Below, in pieces: positions 19,762 through 31,814 of a stretch of DNA of 64,000 nucleotides. The position numbers and the translations under genes are program-made. The notes under the pieces were generated by a model. That model was not told the DNA's origin. It ran no database searches and was given only the letters and a program-made list of their open reading frames with translations. The stretch is from Siphonodentalium dalli. Taxonomy: Eukaryota > Mollusca > Scaphopoda > Gadilida > Siphonodentaliidae. Numbering within the stretch: the stretch's first letter is position 1; every line of letters starts with the position of its first letter. Where the stretch lies: the NCBI GenBank assembly GCA_032622095.1, contig CP136068.1, positions 51,208,443 through 51,272,442 of the forward strand, given 5' to 3'.

Positions 19762-21214
19762 ACCTGACTGCCTCAACAGAGCATAACCATTACATACTGA
19801 CCTGCCTGCCCCACCAGAGCATGACCATTACATACTGACCTGACTGCCTCACCAGAGCATGACCATTACATACTGACCTGCCTGCCTCACCAGAGCATGA
19901 CCATTACATACTGACCTGACTGCCTCAACAGAGCATGACCATTACATACTGACCTGCCTGCCTCACCAGAGCATGACCATTACATACTGACCTGCCTGCC
20001 TCACCAGAGCATGACCATTACATACTGACCTGCCTGCCTCAACAGAGCATAACCATTACATACTGACCTGCCTGCCTCACCAGAGCATGACCATTACATA
20101 CTGACCTGCCTGCCTCACCAGAGCATGACCATTACATACTGACCTGACTGCCTCAACAGAGCATGACCATTACATACTGACCTGCCTGCCTCACCAGAGC
20201 ATGACCATTACATAGTGACCTGCCTGCCTCACCAGAGCATGACCATTACATACTGACCTGCCTGCCTCACCAGAGCATGACCATTACATACTGACCTGCC
20301 TGCATCAACAGAGCATAACCATTACATACTGACCTGACTGCCTCAACAGAGCATGACCATTACATACTGACCTGACTGCCTCAACAGAGCATGACCATTA
20401 CATACTGACCTGCCTGCCTCACCAGAGCATGACCATTACATACTGACCTGCCTGCCTCACCAGAGCATGACCATTACATACTGACCTGCGTGCCTCACCA
20501 GAGCATGACCATTACATACTGACCTGCCTGCCTCAACAGAGCATAACCATTACATACTGACCTGCCTGCCTCAACAGAGCATGACCATTACATACTGACC
20601 TGCCTGCCTCACCAGAGCATGACCATTACATACTGACCTGACTGCCTCAACAGAGCATGACCATTACATACTGACCTGCCTGCCTCACCAGAGCATGACC
20701 ATTACATGCTGACCTGCCTGCCTCACCAGAGCATGACCATTACATACTGACCTGCCTGCCTCAACAGAGCATGGCCATTACATACTGACCTGACTGCCTC
20801 AACAGAGCATGACCATTACATACTGACCTGACTGCCTCAACAGAGCATGACCATTACATACTGACCTGCCTGCCTCACCAGAGCATGACCATTACATACT
20901 GACCTGCCTGCCTCACCAGAGCATGACCATTACATACTGACCTTCCTGCCTCACCAGAGCATGACCATTACATACTGACCTGCCTGCCTCAACAGAGCAT
21001 AACCATTACATACTGACCTGCCTGCCTCACCAGAGCATGACCATTACATACTGACCTGCCTGCCTCACCAGAGCATGACCATTACATACTGACCTGACTG
21101 CCTCAACAGAGCATGACCATTACATACTGACCTGCCTGCCTCACCAGAGCATGACCATTACATACTGACCTGCCTGCCTCACCAGAGCATGACCATTACA
21201 TACTAACCTGACTG
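19762..21214. repeat. 38-bp minisatellite with 12-unit higher-order structure
   Basis: About 38 copies of a 38-bp unit containing CATGACCATTACATACTGAC and CTGCCTCACCAGAG. Units differ at three diagnostic sites (A/C in ACCTGACTG or ACCTGCCTG; CACCAG or CAACAG; CATGACC or CATAACC). The order of variants in units 15-26 is largely repeated in units 27-38, a 456-bp super-period. 38 is not a multiple of 3 and there is no ORF through the array. Confidence 0.95.
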
Positions 21215-21500
21215 GCACAGCAGCATCCAACCAACAGGAGCACAATAAGTCGTGCCTCGATGTCCATGCCAAGGTGTCGGCTCTGAGAAATATAAATGTG
21301 GTATATGAGTTCCAATATTACTATGATATATGTGCTTACGTATGACCTATGCACTGGAATTCCTGCTGAGAGGTTATAATAGCCATAGTTTCATTTAATG
21401 GAAAAAATTTGCATTTTTGGTCATTTACACATTTTTTCCGGGTCCAAATGACCCACCCACCCCCGCCCTGTGTACGGAATTTTTATGGGCGACCCCCCCC
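21215..21500. other. No gene recognised
   Basis: Unique sequence with a C run at about 21494-21502. Confidence 0.5.
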
Positions 21501-21504
21501 CTGA

Positions 21505-21755
21505 TAATTAGAGTATTTATTGGCACAAGCTGTCGCTATATATGCCCACATAATCACGATTCCTACCCGCCTTACCGAAAACTGGGCTCAGTTGACCCTC
21601 GGCTGACCACCTTCATATTTCCTGGGGGATGGTACATAAGAAATCGCCCAATTTTGAAGGAAATTTCGTATAATTAGAGTATTTAGTGAAACAAGCTGTC
21701 GCTATATGCCCACATAATCACGATTCCAACCCGCCTTACCGAAAACTGGGCCAAA
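21505..21755. repeat. ~165-bp satellite, 1.5 dispersed copies
   Basis: Matches the unit of the arrays at 33690-35200: GGCACAAGCTGTCGCTATAT, CCCACATAATCACGATTCC, then GACCCTCGGCTGACCACC and GGATGGTACATAAGAAATCG. The second copy breaks off into a MITE. Confidence 0.85.
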
Positions 21756-21756
21756 A

Positions 21757-22722
21757 TTTCACTCCAACAATAGGTTGAAAGTGTTCTTGTAGTTTGATTT
21801 TCAAACAATTTATTGGGGGGAATTAGTTGTATTTGCACATTTTCCTATTTTTTGTCAAAATTTTGAACTGAAATGGTCAACCTTAGGGGGGTGACAGGTT
21901 GGAAATGTCCAACACTTGGAAAGATTGTGTCCTGGTCCCTCCCCTATGGCCAGTCAAAAACTGCTAGTTAATTTAAGAAAACAATATTGTTATACATTTG
22001 GTCAACATTGTCATTGGAATTGTCATCAGTTTGAAATTTTGCAACCTATAAGGGTCAGGTTTGAAATTTCCAACTGTAGGAAGGCTTGAGGCTAGTCTAG
22101 ATGCCAGGATTTTGCGATTTTCTTGTTCAGATTTCAAAATTTTCGCACACGGGTCGAATCATGGTCGGCCCGGTGTGTCATTGTCCCTCTCCCGTGGCCA
22201 ATACAAAACTGCTAATTAATTTAACAAAACAATATTTTACTACATTTGGTCAAACTTGTGGACTGAAATGGTCATCAGTTGGAGAATTTTCAAACCTGAG
22301 GGGGAGTATGAGGTTTGAAATTTCCAACACTATAGGAAAGCTTCAGTTGAGGCCAGTCTAGATGCTAGGATTTGCGATTTTCTTGTATAGTTTTCAAAAT
22401 TTTCTCACACCGGGCCGAACAACCATGGTCACCCCGGTGTGTCCTGGTCTCTTGCCCGTAGCCGTGTGAATTTGTCTGGAGTTAGACAACTAGATGTTAG
22501 TTTTTATGCAATTTTTCAGGTTAAAATATCTTAATGTTCTCATATCGGGAATGCAGAAGCATGGTTTGTCAATATATAGGATATTAGGCCTGAGCACTGA
22601 GGTGCAAGGGGTGAAAATGGAATTATGCAAAACTTGTGTTTGGTCTGATTCTGATTCAAAGGGGGGTGCAGTTGGAATTTCCCAAGGTGGATACACTCCC
22701 CCTCTCTCTAGCCACGTCACTG
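21757..22722 (+). mobile_element. MITE family A, copy lacking its left terminus
   Basis: Collinear with 48720-49890, including the paired hairpin blocks with CCCGGTGTG. It ends at a TIR whose reverse complement is CAGTGACGTGGCTAGAG. Its left end joins the 165-bp satellite directly. Confidence 0.7.
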
Positions 22723-23349
22723 TGTGGGCTTTATGTTAGGGATATAATTCGCCAGGAGAAATGCTGAATTTCGTTTACAATCAAGAAAAAGTCAGGTCAG
22801 TATTAGAACGCACGACTGCATAGTTATGCTCCAATAAGAGTCAAGCTACAGTGATTGACACAAATATGTGTCGAATTATTTTTAAAGTGTCACAGTAACT
22901 TAAACCTTCCCCAATATACCCCTATTTACTGAAGCAATTGTAATGTCACAGATACACAGGAATACCATGATAGTAGTCGTTCATTGTCATTGACTCAAAC
23001 GTTTTCATCGAGTATAGCATACACTTGAGATTCTGTATTTTCACATGATTTGAATTAATGACAAATTTAAAGGGACCTTTCGGTGCAGCTGAGATCTTTA
23101 CTACATAGCATAATCTTTGGTTCCACAAGTCCCATACCATTTACATTTAAGGAGCTTATAATTAAGGCGACTGAAACTCAATATTCACCATCCTAATTCC
23201 ATCCACAATTAATGTCCAAGTTGCGTGTGGCAGTCAAGTATTAAAGTCGAATGGTCACTATAAGTAACAGCTTGAATTCCGTTAATTGTTCATTAACAAA
23301 TCACCAGTCACAACGTCTTTAGTAAGGCGAGATGGAATTTTGGGATAAA
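22723..23349. other. No gene recognised
   Basis: AT-rich unique sequence. Confidence 0.5.
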
Positions 23350-23800
23350 AAATCCGGGTCACAAGTTCAAAAATGCCTCGAAAATATGTTAATCCGAAAA
23401 TAAACGGAAATTGTACGAAACAAGTTCGAAGTCATAAATGGCCACATCGGCCAAAAATGTTGGAAAAAAGTGGGTCGTATTTGATACGAGTCGAGGAACC
23501 CACCCATCAAAGCTCAGTGATCAGATATCGATTTATGAAATTTGTTATTTCTCGACATAGACATGTACTTATTTGTGGCCTGGGAAAATGGTCACGGCGA
23601 CGGTCTCGGACAAAATTGCGGATGAAGATCGATAACTCTAAAATCAAGTGGTAATACGATCAAATTTCGTGGTTTTCGGCCATATTTCGTTGAACAACAT
23701 GTTGGTAAATAACGTTTTGGGAAATTTTATACCATAGTTGACAGTAGTTAGCATTATTTTGTTGTATTTAATCGATTCTGATAAATAAAGCGTATTTTGA
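23350..23800 (-). mobile_element. Dispersed repeat family B, copy 3 (inverted)
   Basis: Reverse complement of the blocks in copies at 11765 and 62465, including GATACGAGTCGAGGAACCCAC and CTCGACATAGA, then GGTAATACGATCAAATTTCG. Confidence 0.65.
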
Positions 23801-25830
23801 AGAAATGTTGTTGTTGTAACTTTATGCTATGGTGACCATCAGATCGGATTGACTACCTTTAATGCGTTGCGCTAAGACCAACCACAAAATGTACATATTT
23901 TCGGCATTTTATTAATAACTTCTCTCTCAGAAAGTTTCCAGAAATGTCTTGCCTATAGTTATAATGACAATTCCTGCTTATTCCCCGCATGGCAATGGGT
24001 TTGAAAGAGTAATTTGTCATATTGATTGTACGATGTTCATTTGGTGTAATACATGCAACGGGGCCGATGTATTGAGTGGACTGAGAAACTGTCTTCTTTA
24101 TCATCAGATCAACATGATTTCCACTCCAAATTTGGATAAACCTGACCAAATTGTCCAGTTATCTCAAGAAATGCAATACAATTATGACACCAAAAGCATA
24201 CATCCTTATTAATTAAATTACTATAAGATTGAGATGTTTCTATAAAACTCCGTGAATATCGACGGAGGTTTTCAGTATAGGTTTCGTTATCTCGGGGGTA
24301 ATTATTCTTGTCTTCAAATTTGTAGATATTTCAGCTGGAAATTCTCAGAATAAATGAGTATATGATGAAATATATATCAAGAATAAGCAGTGTATACACT
24401 ACTAGAATATATTTCATACAAATATATATTTTTGTCTGAAGTTCACAACTAATTTTTTACTCGGTCAATCTTCAAAAGGTTGATTTGAGTGCAGGATCTG
24501 GGAAACGTCGATTTTGTTACACGGGATCCTCAAGTCACAGTAACTGTGAATGCGAATACATGTCACTACACAGCCACAATACCACATGGGATTGCGAATG
24601 TTAGCATTCCGTGTTATGGTATCCATTGTAGATTTTTCTTTCAATGAATGATTTTTTCGACAGAGATATATATTGAAAGCGTGGCAATGAATGTCGGCCA
24701 GTCTAAACAGGGATGAGATTGGATTTTGGCCGACCTTATTTTAAAAATTCAATCTCCAGTTGAAAGAAGCAACATTTATCTACAGATATATTTGATTTGG
24801 GGATCCTTGATAGTCTTATCAATATTGTCACATATATCCCGGATGCCGGCATCAACGTTTCCCAAAACTTGGTACTCAAAATCAATTAAAACTTACAAAC
24901 TTGACCCATTGACGAAAGTCGTACTTACTGTCACTCCAGAAAACGGCTGTCAGAATCTCTTGCTCTCAGCAGTCCGTCGAGTGGTGAATCTGGATTCTAC
25001 CTGTGACCGAGAATTCTGCGAGTTTCATATAATTATTCTGGAGCGGAAAAATTCCTATACTTTACCCGCTGGTACCAGGTGACTAGGTGCAGTATAAGAT
25101 TAATTTAAAACAGTCAATAATGCCACGGGTCGAATTTACTGTGGAATAATTATTATTTTAAAATTATAGATTTGCAACCAATGGCAAGGTAATCGGCAGG
25201 AGTCATCGATTCAGTGGGTCATCGGTTGTAAATATATAATTTTAATATAACTTCTACTTATAATCAAGGTGTACATCCAGAGTCAAGTCCCTATGTAGGC
25301 AATATTTGACATGGAAATGAGAAGTAGACATCCGATTGACAAGATATATGTTTTTGAAACAATGCACATTTTTTTCGGTTGGGTTGGTTTCGAAACAAGG
25401 CCGGCTTTGAGCGAGCGCGCCTTGCGACTCAAAGCGCGACAATACCACACATCACAGAAACGACCCCAATCCGGTGCATTGTCTCAAAAAACACATGCAG
25501 CTTCTAAAAATCAACACCCTGTGTGTTATAGTTATAGTCCCAGGCATGTACACAGGGCAATACTTGACATTCATCAGTGACAAATATATATAACATGCAG
25601 ATGTGGCAAAAATCTACCATAATAATATCTATAGGTTTAGAACCAGAACCACGCCCTATATATGCAGGAATGTACACGAGCGGTGGACCTCTGTTTGGGG
25701 GTATATAAATTTAATATATACTTAAGTTTACAACCAGTGCCAAGGCCATATAGGCAGCTGTGTCTATGTGCAGAGGGTAGAAAATAATTATAATATAATT
25801 AAGTATTTACAACTAATGCGTGGGTAAAAA
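23801..25830. other. Mostly featureless, degenerate repeats at 25100-25800
   Basis: No supported gene. From about 25100, units built on TTACAACCAATGCCAAGG-like blocks separated by AT-rich TATAATTTTAATATA recur at uneven spacing, suggesting an old tandem repeat. The ORF at 24726-25082 matches nothing I know. Confidence 0.4.
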
Positions 25831-26167
25831 TTTGGACAATACAATCAGATCTGTGGAGAATGGCAAGAAATCACAAACTTCCTATAGAACATGGTACTTG
25901 GACAAATACGGATTACTCAGACCGAATTTGCACACTATGTAATGTGAAATCGAATATCACATGATACTGAAATGTAGGGAACTTAATGAACTTAGAATAA
26001 AATACCCGAAACCCTACTACTACCAGAGACCTAACACTTACAAATTAGCCGCCCTTTTCAACTCCAGAAATCAAAAGACAGTTGAAAATATATCAGTGTT
26101 TATTAAGAAGGTCCTAGAAATATTCAGGTCCGCCCGAGGCTTACTACCACCCCGCCTGGCATACTGA
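25831..26167 (+). pseudogene. LINE 3' end fragment
   Basis: The reading across this stretch gives RMARNHKLPIEHGTW, a DRICTLCN block and then HMILKCRELNELR: the C-x2-C...H-x4-C C-terminal motif of CR1/L2/Jockey-type ORF2. A frameshift separates the two Cys blocks. It is 5' truncated with no RT core, and ends just before the Helitron-like array. Confidence 0.6.
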
Positions 26168-26224
26168 AACAACCGAATACCGACCAAACTTTCTATCTTC
26201 TATTATTATGCCATATATATAATA

Positions 26225-27084
26225 CTAGAAGGTGACCCGACTTCGTCCGGGCTATTAAAAAACCAAATTTCAAGTCGATTGCTCCACCCGTTTCCTATAT
26301 CTGGTCTGCGCATGCGCGAAGCTGGTGTCGCACGTGCTCGGCGACCCGATAAAATTCGTATCCGGGGCAAGATACATTCACATACCAAATTTAAAGTCAA
26401 TATCTCAACCCGTTTCCGAGATCTCGTCTGCGCATGCGCGAAGCTGGCGTCGCACGTGCTCGGCGACCCGATAAAATTCGTATCCGGGGCAAGATACATT
26501 CACATACCAAATTTCAAGTCGATAGCTACACCCGTTTCCGAGATATATAGCCCAATGTCATTTGCGGATACCTCGGCCGGTGATGAGTTAACGCGACACA
26601 GTCAAATGCATCGGCAGGGTGAGAGTTAACGTAATCTAACTTTATGACCTCTGACGACGTCATAGAAATTACGCATTGATTTTATCCTGATAAAAGCATC
26701 GTACCACTTGTACCTAATAATTGAGGCAGATAACTAAAACGGATACATACATATTATATATCGTTGGAAAGATGAAGCCACACAGATTCTAACCGTGCAA
26801 ATTATATGACTGGCAATTTATTATTCGCGCTATATCGAATCGATTTGTGAGCACCGAACTGAAATATATTAGCGCAAAAACGGCGTAAAAATAGATTTGA
26901 CCTCCGCACGTGAAAAGTTGACCTCGCACAGACAAATAAATATGCCTATGTTCGTCTCCGGCCGAAAACACATCCAAATACCAAATTTCATCGAAATTGG
27001 CTTAGTCGTTTTCGAGTCCATCGATTTCAAACACACACACAAACAAACACACACACACACAGATCTTTCAAAATATATAATAGA
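26225..27084 (-). mobile_element. Helitron-like non-autonomous element 1
   Basis: Read on the minus strand it begins TCTATTATATATTTTGAAAG and ends with a hairpin (CCCGGACGAAGTCGGG), seven bases and CTAG. The base after CTAG is T and the neighbour on the other side is a further copy. TC start, 3' hairpin, CTRR end and insertion between A and T are the Helitron criteria. It contains CA-rich tracts next to the 5' end and duplicated GCGCATGCGCGAAGC blocks. No Rep/helicase is present. Confidence 0.7.
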
Positions 27085-27969
27085 CTAGAAGGTGACCCGA
27101 CTTCGTCCGGGCTTTGACCTTGAATTGTCTATTTTGAAGGCCAAGGTCAAGTGGGGTCACGATTTGACCCGTCCAAAACACAGTGCCCGAACAAAAGTAC
27201 CCGTCGAAATCCATCCGGTTTTACCCGATTTGACCTTGAATTGACCATTTTAAAGGTCAAGGTCAGGTGGGGTCAAACACCAACACCCCAAAAATGGTGG
27301 AAATCGGCCCAGCGGATACCGGGAAATCGGCCCAGCGGATACCGAGATACCCTATGCATCATATTTCGTCCGTAAAAATCCGCCAGTTTAACCCGATTTG
27401 ATTTCCACTGAAGTATATAAACGCGCCTCAAGTTTCAACGTAAAGATAAATTACCATCGGTGCCCGAGATATCGCCAAGACGTCTGAAACAGTCAAATGC
27501 ATCGGCCGGGTGAGAGTTAACGTGATCTAACTTTATGACCTCTAACGACGTCATAGAAGTTACGCATTCTTTTTACCCTGATAGAACATCGTACCACTTC
27601 TCCTTAATAATTGAGGCAGATAACTAAAACAGATACATACATGTTATATATCGTTGGAAAGATGAAACGCCACAGATTCTAATCGTGCAAATTATATGAC
27701 TGGCAATTTATTATTCGCGCTATATCGAATCGATTTGTGAGCACCGAACTGAAATATATTAGCGCAAAACGGCGTAAAAACAGATTTGACCTCGGCACGT
27801 GAAAAGTTGACCTCGGATCTGAAAATCAATATGCCTATGTTCGTCTCCGGCCGAAAATACATCCAAATACCAAGTTTCATCGAAATTGGCTTAGTCGTTT
27901 TCGAGTCCATCGATTTCAAACACACACACACACACACAAACACACAGATCTTTCAAAATATATAATAGA
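27085..27969 (-). mobile_element. Helitron-like non-autonomous element 2
   Basis: Same termini as element 1. Its CTAG end abuts the TC start of element 1 with no base between them. Its other end is followed by T (27970), so the pair occupies a single host AT dinucleotide (26224 A, 27970 T). It shares the second half of element 1 at high identity. Confidence 0.7.
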
Positions 27970-28076
27970 TATACTTGTATACTTGTACTGAAATATATTG
28001 TATATTATATCCATACATCTCTGTAATGTCTCAACATGACGATCAGAAAAACTAATTGATTGAATTGATTGTTTAA

Positions 28077-29180
28077 AGGCAAACAAGTTTTAATTCCAAA
28101 ATTGATGCCAAATGACATACTCAAACAACAATTGAGCCAAGGGATTGAGAACGCGTCTAGCACGCTGACAGTGTTTATTGTCATCTATCTGATAAGGAAT
28201 TGAACTTTTGTACAAAACTTGTTCTTTTTGTCAAGTATTGCAACCACAACATCAAAAGGAACTCCTAATCGCACACGAAAGGCCATCTGCGCCATTGGTT
28301 AAATTAGGGACTGATTTATTTGAGATCGAAGGCAGAGACTGCCTGGTCGTTAGTGATAACTTCAGTCGATATATATCCTGCAGTGAAGGAACTTCGTTCA
28401 ACTAGCTTAGATGCTGTTATTAAAACAACACAAGAAGTGTCAAGTCTCTTGGGTTTTCCGCGAGATATCATTTCTGATAATGGTCCCCAGTTTCTTTCTC
28501 AATATAATGCATTCTGTGTATCCTGGGGTATTGAGCCATCAGCCCGAGATTTCCTCAATCCAACGGATTCATTCAAAGGCAAATTCGTCATGTGAAACCA
28601 ATGATAAAGAAATGCAGGAAATCAGGAGGTGATGTTGAAGCAGAACTTCTAAATGTACGTGCTACACCACTGGATTATATTATTCACAGTCCAGCTGAGT
28701 TAATGTTTGGACGCGCTATTCAGACAATTCTTCCCAGTCATAGATCTGACCACATGCATGAGACATATCGCGACCACATGGTCTCGGTGAAAGAAAAACA
28801 AGAGGTATATGCGAATCAGCGATCAAAACTATTAGTGCCCTTGCATACGTCAGTTTTTGGACAAACAGAGAAGCTGAAGTTCGTCAGAAACGTCGTAATC
28901 GTTCGTATGAATCAACACCAGCCGGTATAGAGTGTTAACAGCAAATCGAGTACAAATTCGAGAGGGAATTACTTAATGCAATGATAGCGGACACGAATCA
29001 GATATTGTGCATATCATTTCATCTGATCCTTAGGAAACCGTTAGTTCAGAAACAGTTAATTAGGCCATTCGCGTGTGACATGGGCGATATTCCAGCATCA
29101 TCAACGCCGACTCCTGGAAATGATTACACTCAGTACAAAACAAGATCCGGGAGTCTCATAAAACCATATTCAGACGAGTG
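28077..29180 (+). pseudogene. Decayed Ty3/gypsy integrase fragment
   Basis: Scattered frames give, in order, a damaged HHCC finger ending CSFCQVL, the core start with LGTDLFE and the first Asp, VVSDNFSRYI, then FPRDIISDNGPQF with the second Asp. Next comes a position where the catalytic Glu of the usual NG..ER motif reads Gln (CAA at about 28585). The C-terminal region follows (SPAELMFGRAIQTILPS). Several frameshifts interrupt it. It is unrelated in sequence to the LTR element at 2607. No LTRs flank it. Confidence 0.75.
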
Positions 29181-29254
29181 ACCATAATCAACATTGTGCT
29201 GATATAATATAACTATTGATGTTCAATAGCCTATTTGTATAAAAATATAATATA

Positions 29255-29465
29255 CTACCCGGTGACCCGACTTCGTCCGGGCTTTGACCTTGAATTGACC
29301 ATTTTGAAGGTCAATGTCAGGTCGGGGTCACGATTTGACCGTCCAAAACACTCCCCGGAGAAAATTACCCGTAGGTATCAAATTTCGTCGAAATCCGCCC
29401 AGCAGTTTTCCCGGCCATAGCTAACAGACAAACAAACAGACAGAAGTCCCAAAATATATATTAGA
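29255..29465 (-). mobile_element. Helitron-like element 3, short
   Basis: The hairpin GGTGACCCGACTTCGTCCGGG and the TC...ATATATTTTGGG end are present, but the CTAG has become CTAC on the plus strand. 211 bp. Confidence 0.6.
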
Positions 29466-29869
29466 TCATTTGTGGGTACCCGTTTCAAGGTGAAGGTCAC
29501 CTCGGGCGGAAAAACTGACCCGATGAAAATCTCCCCCATTCCTAGGAACCCCTAAGTACGAATCACACAACACGCTCATGTCTGGACACAGACACAACAC
29601 GCTCATGTCTGGACAGATACACGCTCTTTATCAACGACACTGCGGATACGAACGCTCTTTAACTATCACGCGATTAACCCATGAATTCCCATTGTGGTGG
29701 CGGGGGAATGGAGAAGGAGTGCTCTGACGTTCTCCAAAACGGCGGTAAACATTGCCCGTGGATTGTTAACCTTAGATTGGAAGTTTGAATTCAATCGGTC
29801 CGGCCGTTTTTCCGGCCATAGCTAACAGACAAACAACAAACAGACAGAAGTCCCAAACTATATAGTAGA
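29466..29869 (-). mobile_element. Helitron-like element 4, end-truncated
   Basis: Has the 5' type end (TCTACTATATAG on the minus strand) next to element 5, and internal AAGGTGAAGGTCACCTCG. The CTAG/hairpin end is not visible. It holds two ACACAACACGCTCATGTCTGGAC repeats near 29568-29612. Confidence 0.45.
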
Positions 29870-30495
29870 CTAGCAGGTGGACCCGAGTTTGTCCGGGCTG
29901 TTTCCCCTCTGCTTTTCGGCAAATTGCGCGATTTGACCTTGAATTGTCCATTTTGAAGGTCAAGGTCAGTTGGGGTCACCATTTGACCCGTCCAAAACAC
30001 TGCCCGGACAAAAGTACCCGTCGAAATCCATCCGGTTTTACCCGAATTGACCTCGAATTGATCATTTTGATGGTCAATGTCAGGTCGGGGTCACGATTTA
30101 ACCCGTCGAAAACAATCAGTGGACAAAAGTAACCCTACGTATCAAATTTCGTCGAAATGCCATCAAAATTCGCGATTTGACCTTGAATTGACCAGATTTC
30201 AAGGTCAATGTCACCTCGCACGGGCAAAACAATAGGCTTACGACACTCCCCATACGAAAGTATCCCTAGACACTAATTTTCATCGAAATCCCGTGATACT
30301 TGGGCGTTCGACCTTGAAATGACCCGATTTCAAGGTCAAGGTCACGTCGCACGGGCAAATTAATAGGCACATGCCACTCCCCGGCCGAAAGTACCCCCAC
30401 ATACCAAGTTTCATCGAAATGGGTTCCGCCGTTTTCGAGTCCATCGCGAACAGACACACACACAGACAGACAGATCTCCCAAAATATATAATAGA
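29870..30495 (-). mobile_element. Helitron-like element 5
   Basis: CTAG at 29870-29873 and ATAGA end at 30495, both abutting neighbouring copies. The interior is made of repeated GACCTTGAATTGACC / AAGGTCAAGGTCA blocks. Confidence 0.65.
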
Positions 30496-30890
30496 CTAGC
30501 CGATGAGCCCGAGGTTGTCCGGGCTATTCAAAAACCAAATTTCAAGTCGATAGCTCTACCTGTTTCCGAGATCTGGTCTGCGCATGCGCGAAGCTGGCGT
30601 CGCAGGGCTCGGTGACCCGATAAAATTCGTATCCGGGGCAAGATACATTCACATACCAAGTTCAAAGTCGATAGCTCCACCCGTTTCCGAGATCTCGTCT
30701 GCGCATGCGCGAAGCGGGCGCCACACGGGCTCGCCAATACGACGTTGACGACCGCCTGGTCAAACTACACACACGTACCAAGTTTCGTCCCGATCGGTCG
30801 AGAATCGTAGATTTGTATCAATGACATACATACATACATACAGACATACATACAGACAGACAGACAGAGGTCTTCAAAATATATAGGAGA
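30496..30890 (-). mobile_element. Helitron-like element 6
   Basis: 395 bp. CTAG at 30496-30499 with hairpin GCCCGAGGTTGTCCGGGC. The interior resembles the first half of element 1 (GCGCATGCGCGAAGC). It abuts elements 5 and 7 exactly. The 5'-side microsatellite is (CATA)n/(CAGA)n. Confidence 0.65.
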
Positions 30891-31496
30891 CTAGCAGGTG
30901 GACCCGACTTCGTCCGGGCTGTTTCCCCTCTGCTTTTCGGCGAATTGCGCGATTTGACCTTGAATTGTCCATTTTGAAGGTCAAGGTCAGGTGGTGTCAC
31001 GATTTGACCCGTCCAAAACACTGCCCGGACAAAAGTACCCGACAAAAGTACCCGTCGAAATCCATCCGGTTTTACCCGATTTGACCTCGAATTGATCATT
31101 TTGAATTGACCAGATTTCTCGTCCGGGCTGTTTCCCCTCTGCTTTTCGGCGAATTGCGCGATTTGACCTTGAATTTATCATTTTGAAGGTCAAGGTCAGG
31201 TCGGGGTGACGATTTGACCCATCTAAAACACTCAGTGGACAATAGTAACCCTACGTATCAAATTTCGTCGAAATCCCATAAAAATTCGCGATTTGACCTT
31301 GAATTGACCCGATTTCAAGGTAAAGATCACGTCGCACGGGCAAACGAATAGGCTTACGACACTCCCCATACGAAAGTATCCCCAGACACTAATTTTCATC
31401 GGAATCCCGTGATACTCGGGCGTTTGACCTTGAAATGACCCGATTTCAAGGTCAATGCGTCGCACGGGAACATTAATAGGCCCATGCCAGTCCCGG
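30891..31496 (-). mobile_element. Helitron-like element 7, truncated
   Basis: CTAG at 30891-30894 with the canonical hairpin. An internal partial duplication repeats CGTCCGGGCTGTTTCCCCTC near 31120. It is cut off by a MITE family A copy. Confidence 0.6.
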
Positions 31497-31497
31497 C

Positions 31498-31814
31498 CTG
31501 TGACGACAGGGTGCAATCGGGGTGTCTCGATCACCCTCCAACTTTGGTAAAAATGTTCAACAGTTGAAAATTTTACGCCAATAGAACTACAACTGGCCAA
31601 TATGTTAAAATTGTTCCATCGGTTGGAAATTCGAAGCATATATGAGGCGTTAAATTGAAAATTTCCAACTGATGGAGAGCTCCAATTATGCCTTTAAGTT
31701 GGAAAAGGCCAAACCAAGAGGTGAAGTGCAAATGGAATATCGCGGCCTTGGGAATTTCTCTGTGCCCCCCCCCCCCCCAACGGAGACCCTCCAAGGACGT
31801 CACAGTTATTATAA
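31498..31814. mobile_element. MITE family A, internally deleted ~317-bp copy
   Basis: The ends are CTGTGACGACAGGG and, inverted, CTGTGACGTCCTTGGAGGG. The interior keeps TTTGGTAAAAATGTTCAACAG-type and TTTCCAACTGATGGAG blocks and a C run at about 31766-31779. Confidence 0.6.

Noticed and set aside
19762-21214. CRISPR-like array
   Set aside because: Units are contiguous 38-bp repeats with no unique spacers, in a eukaryotic context; it is a minisatellite.
24726-25082. 118-codon plus-strand ORF
   Set aside because: No recognisable domain, no splice support and no composition shift; likely chance.
29940-31450. TGACCTTGA motifs as nuclear receptor response elements
   Set aside because: They are part of the repeated Helitron-like units; no promoter context.
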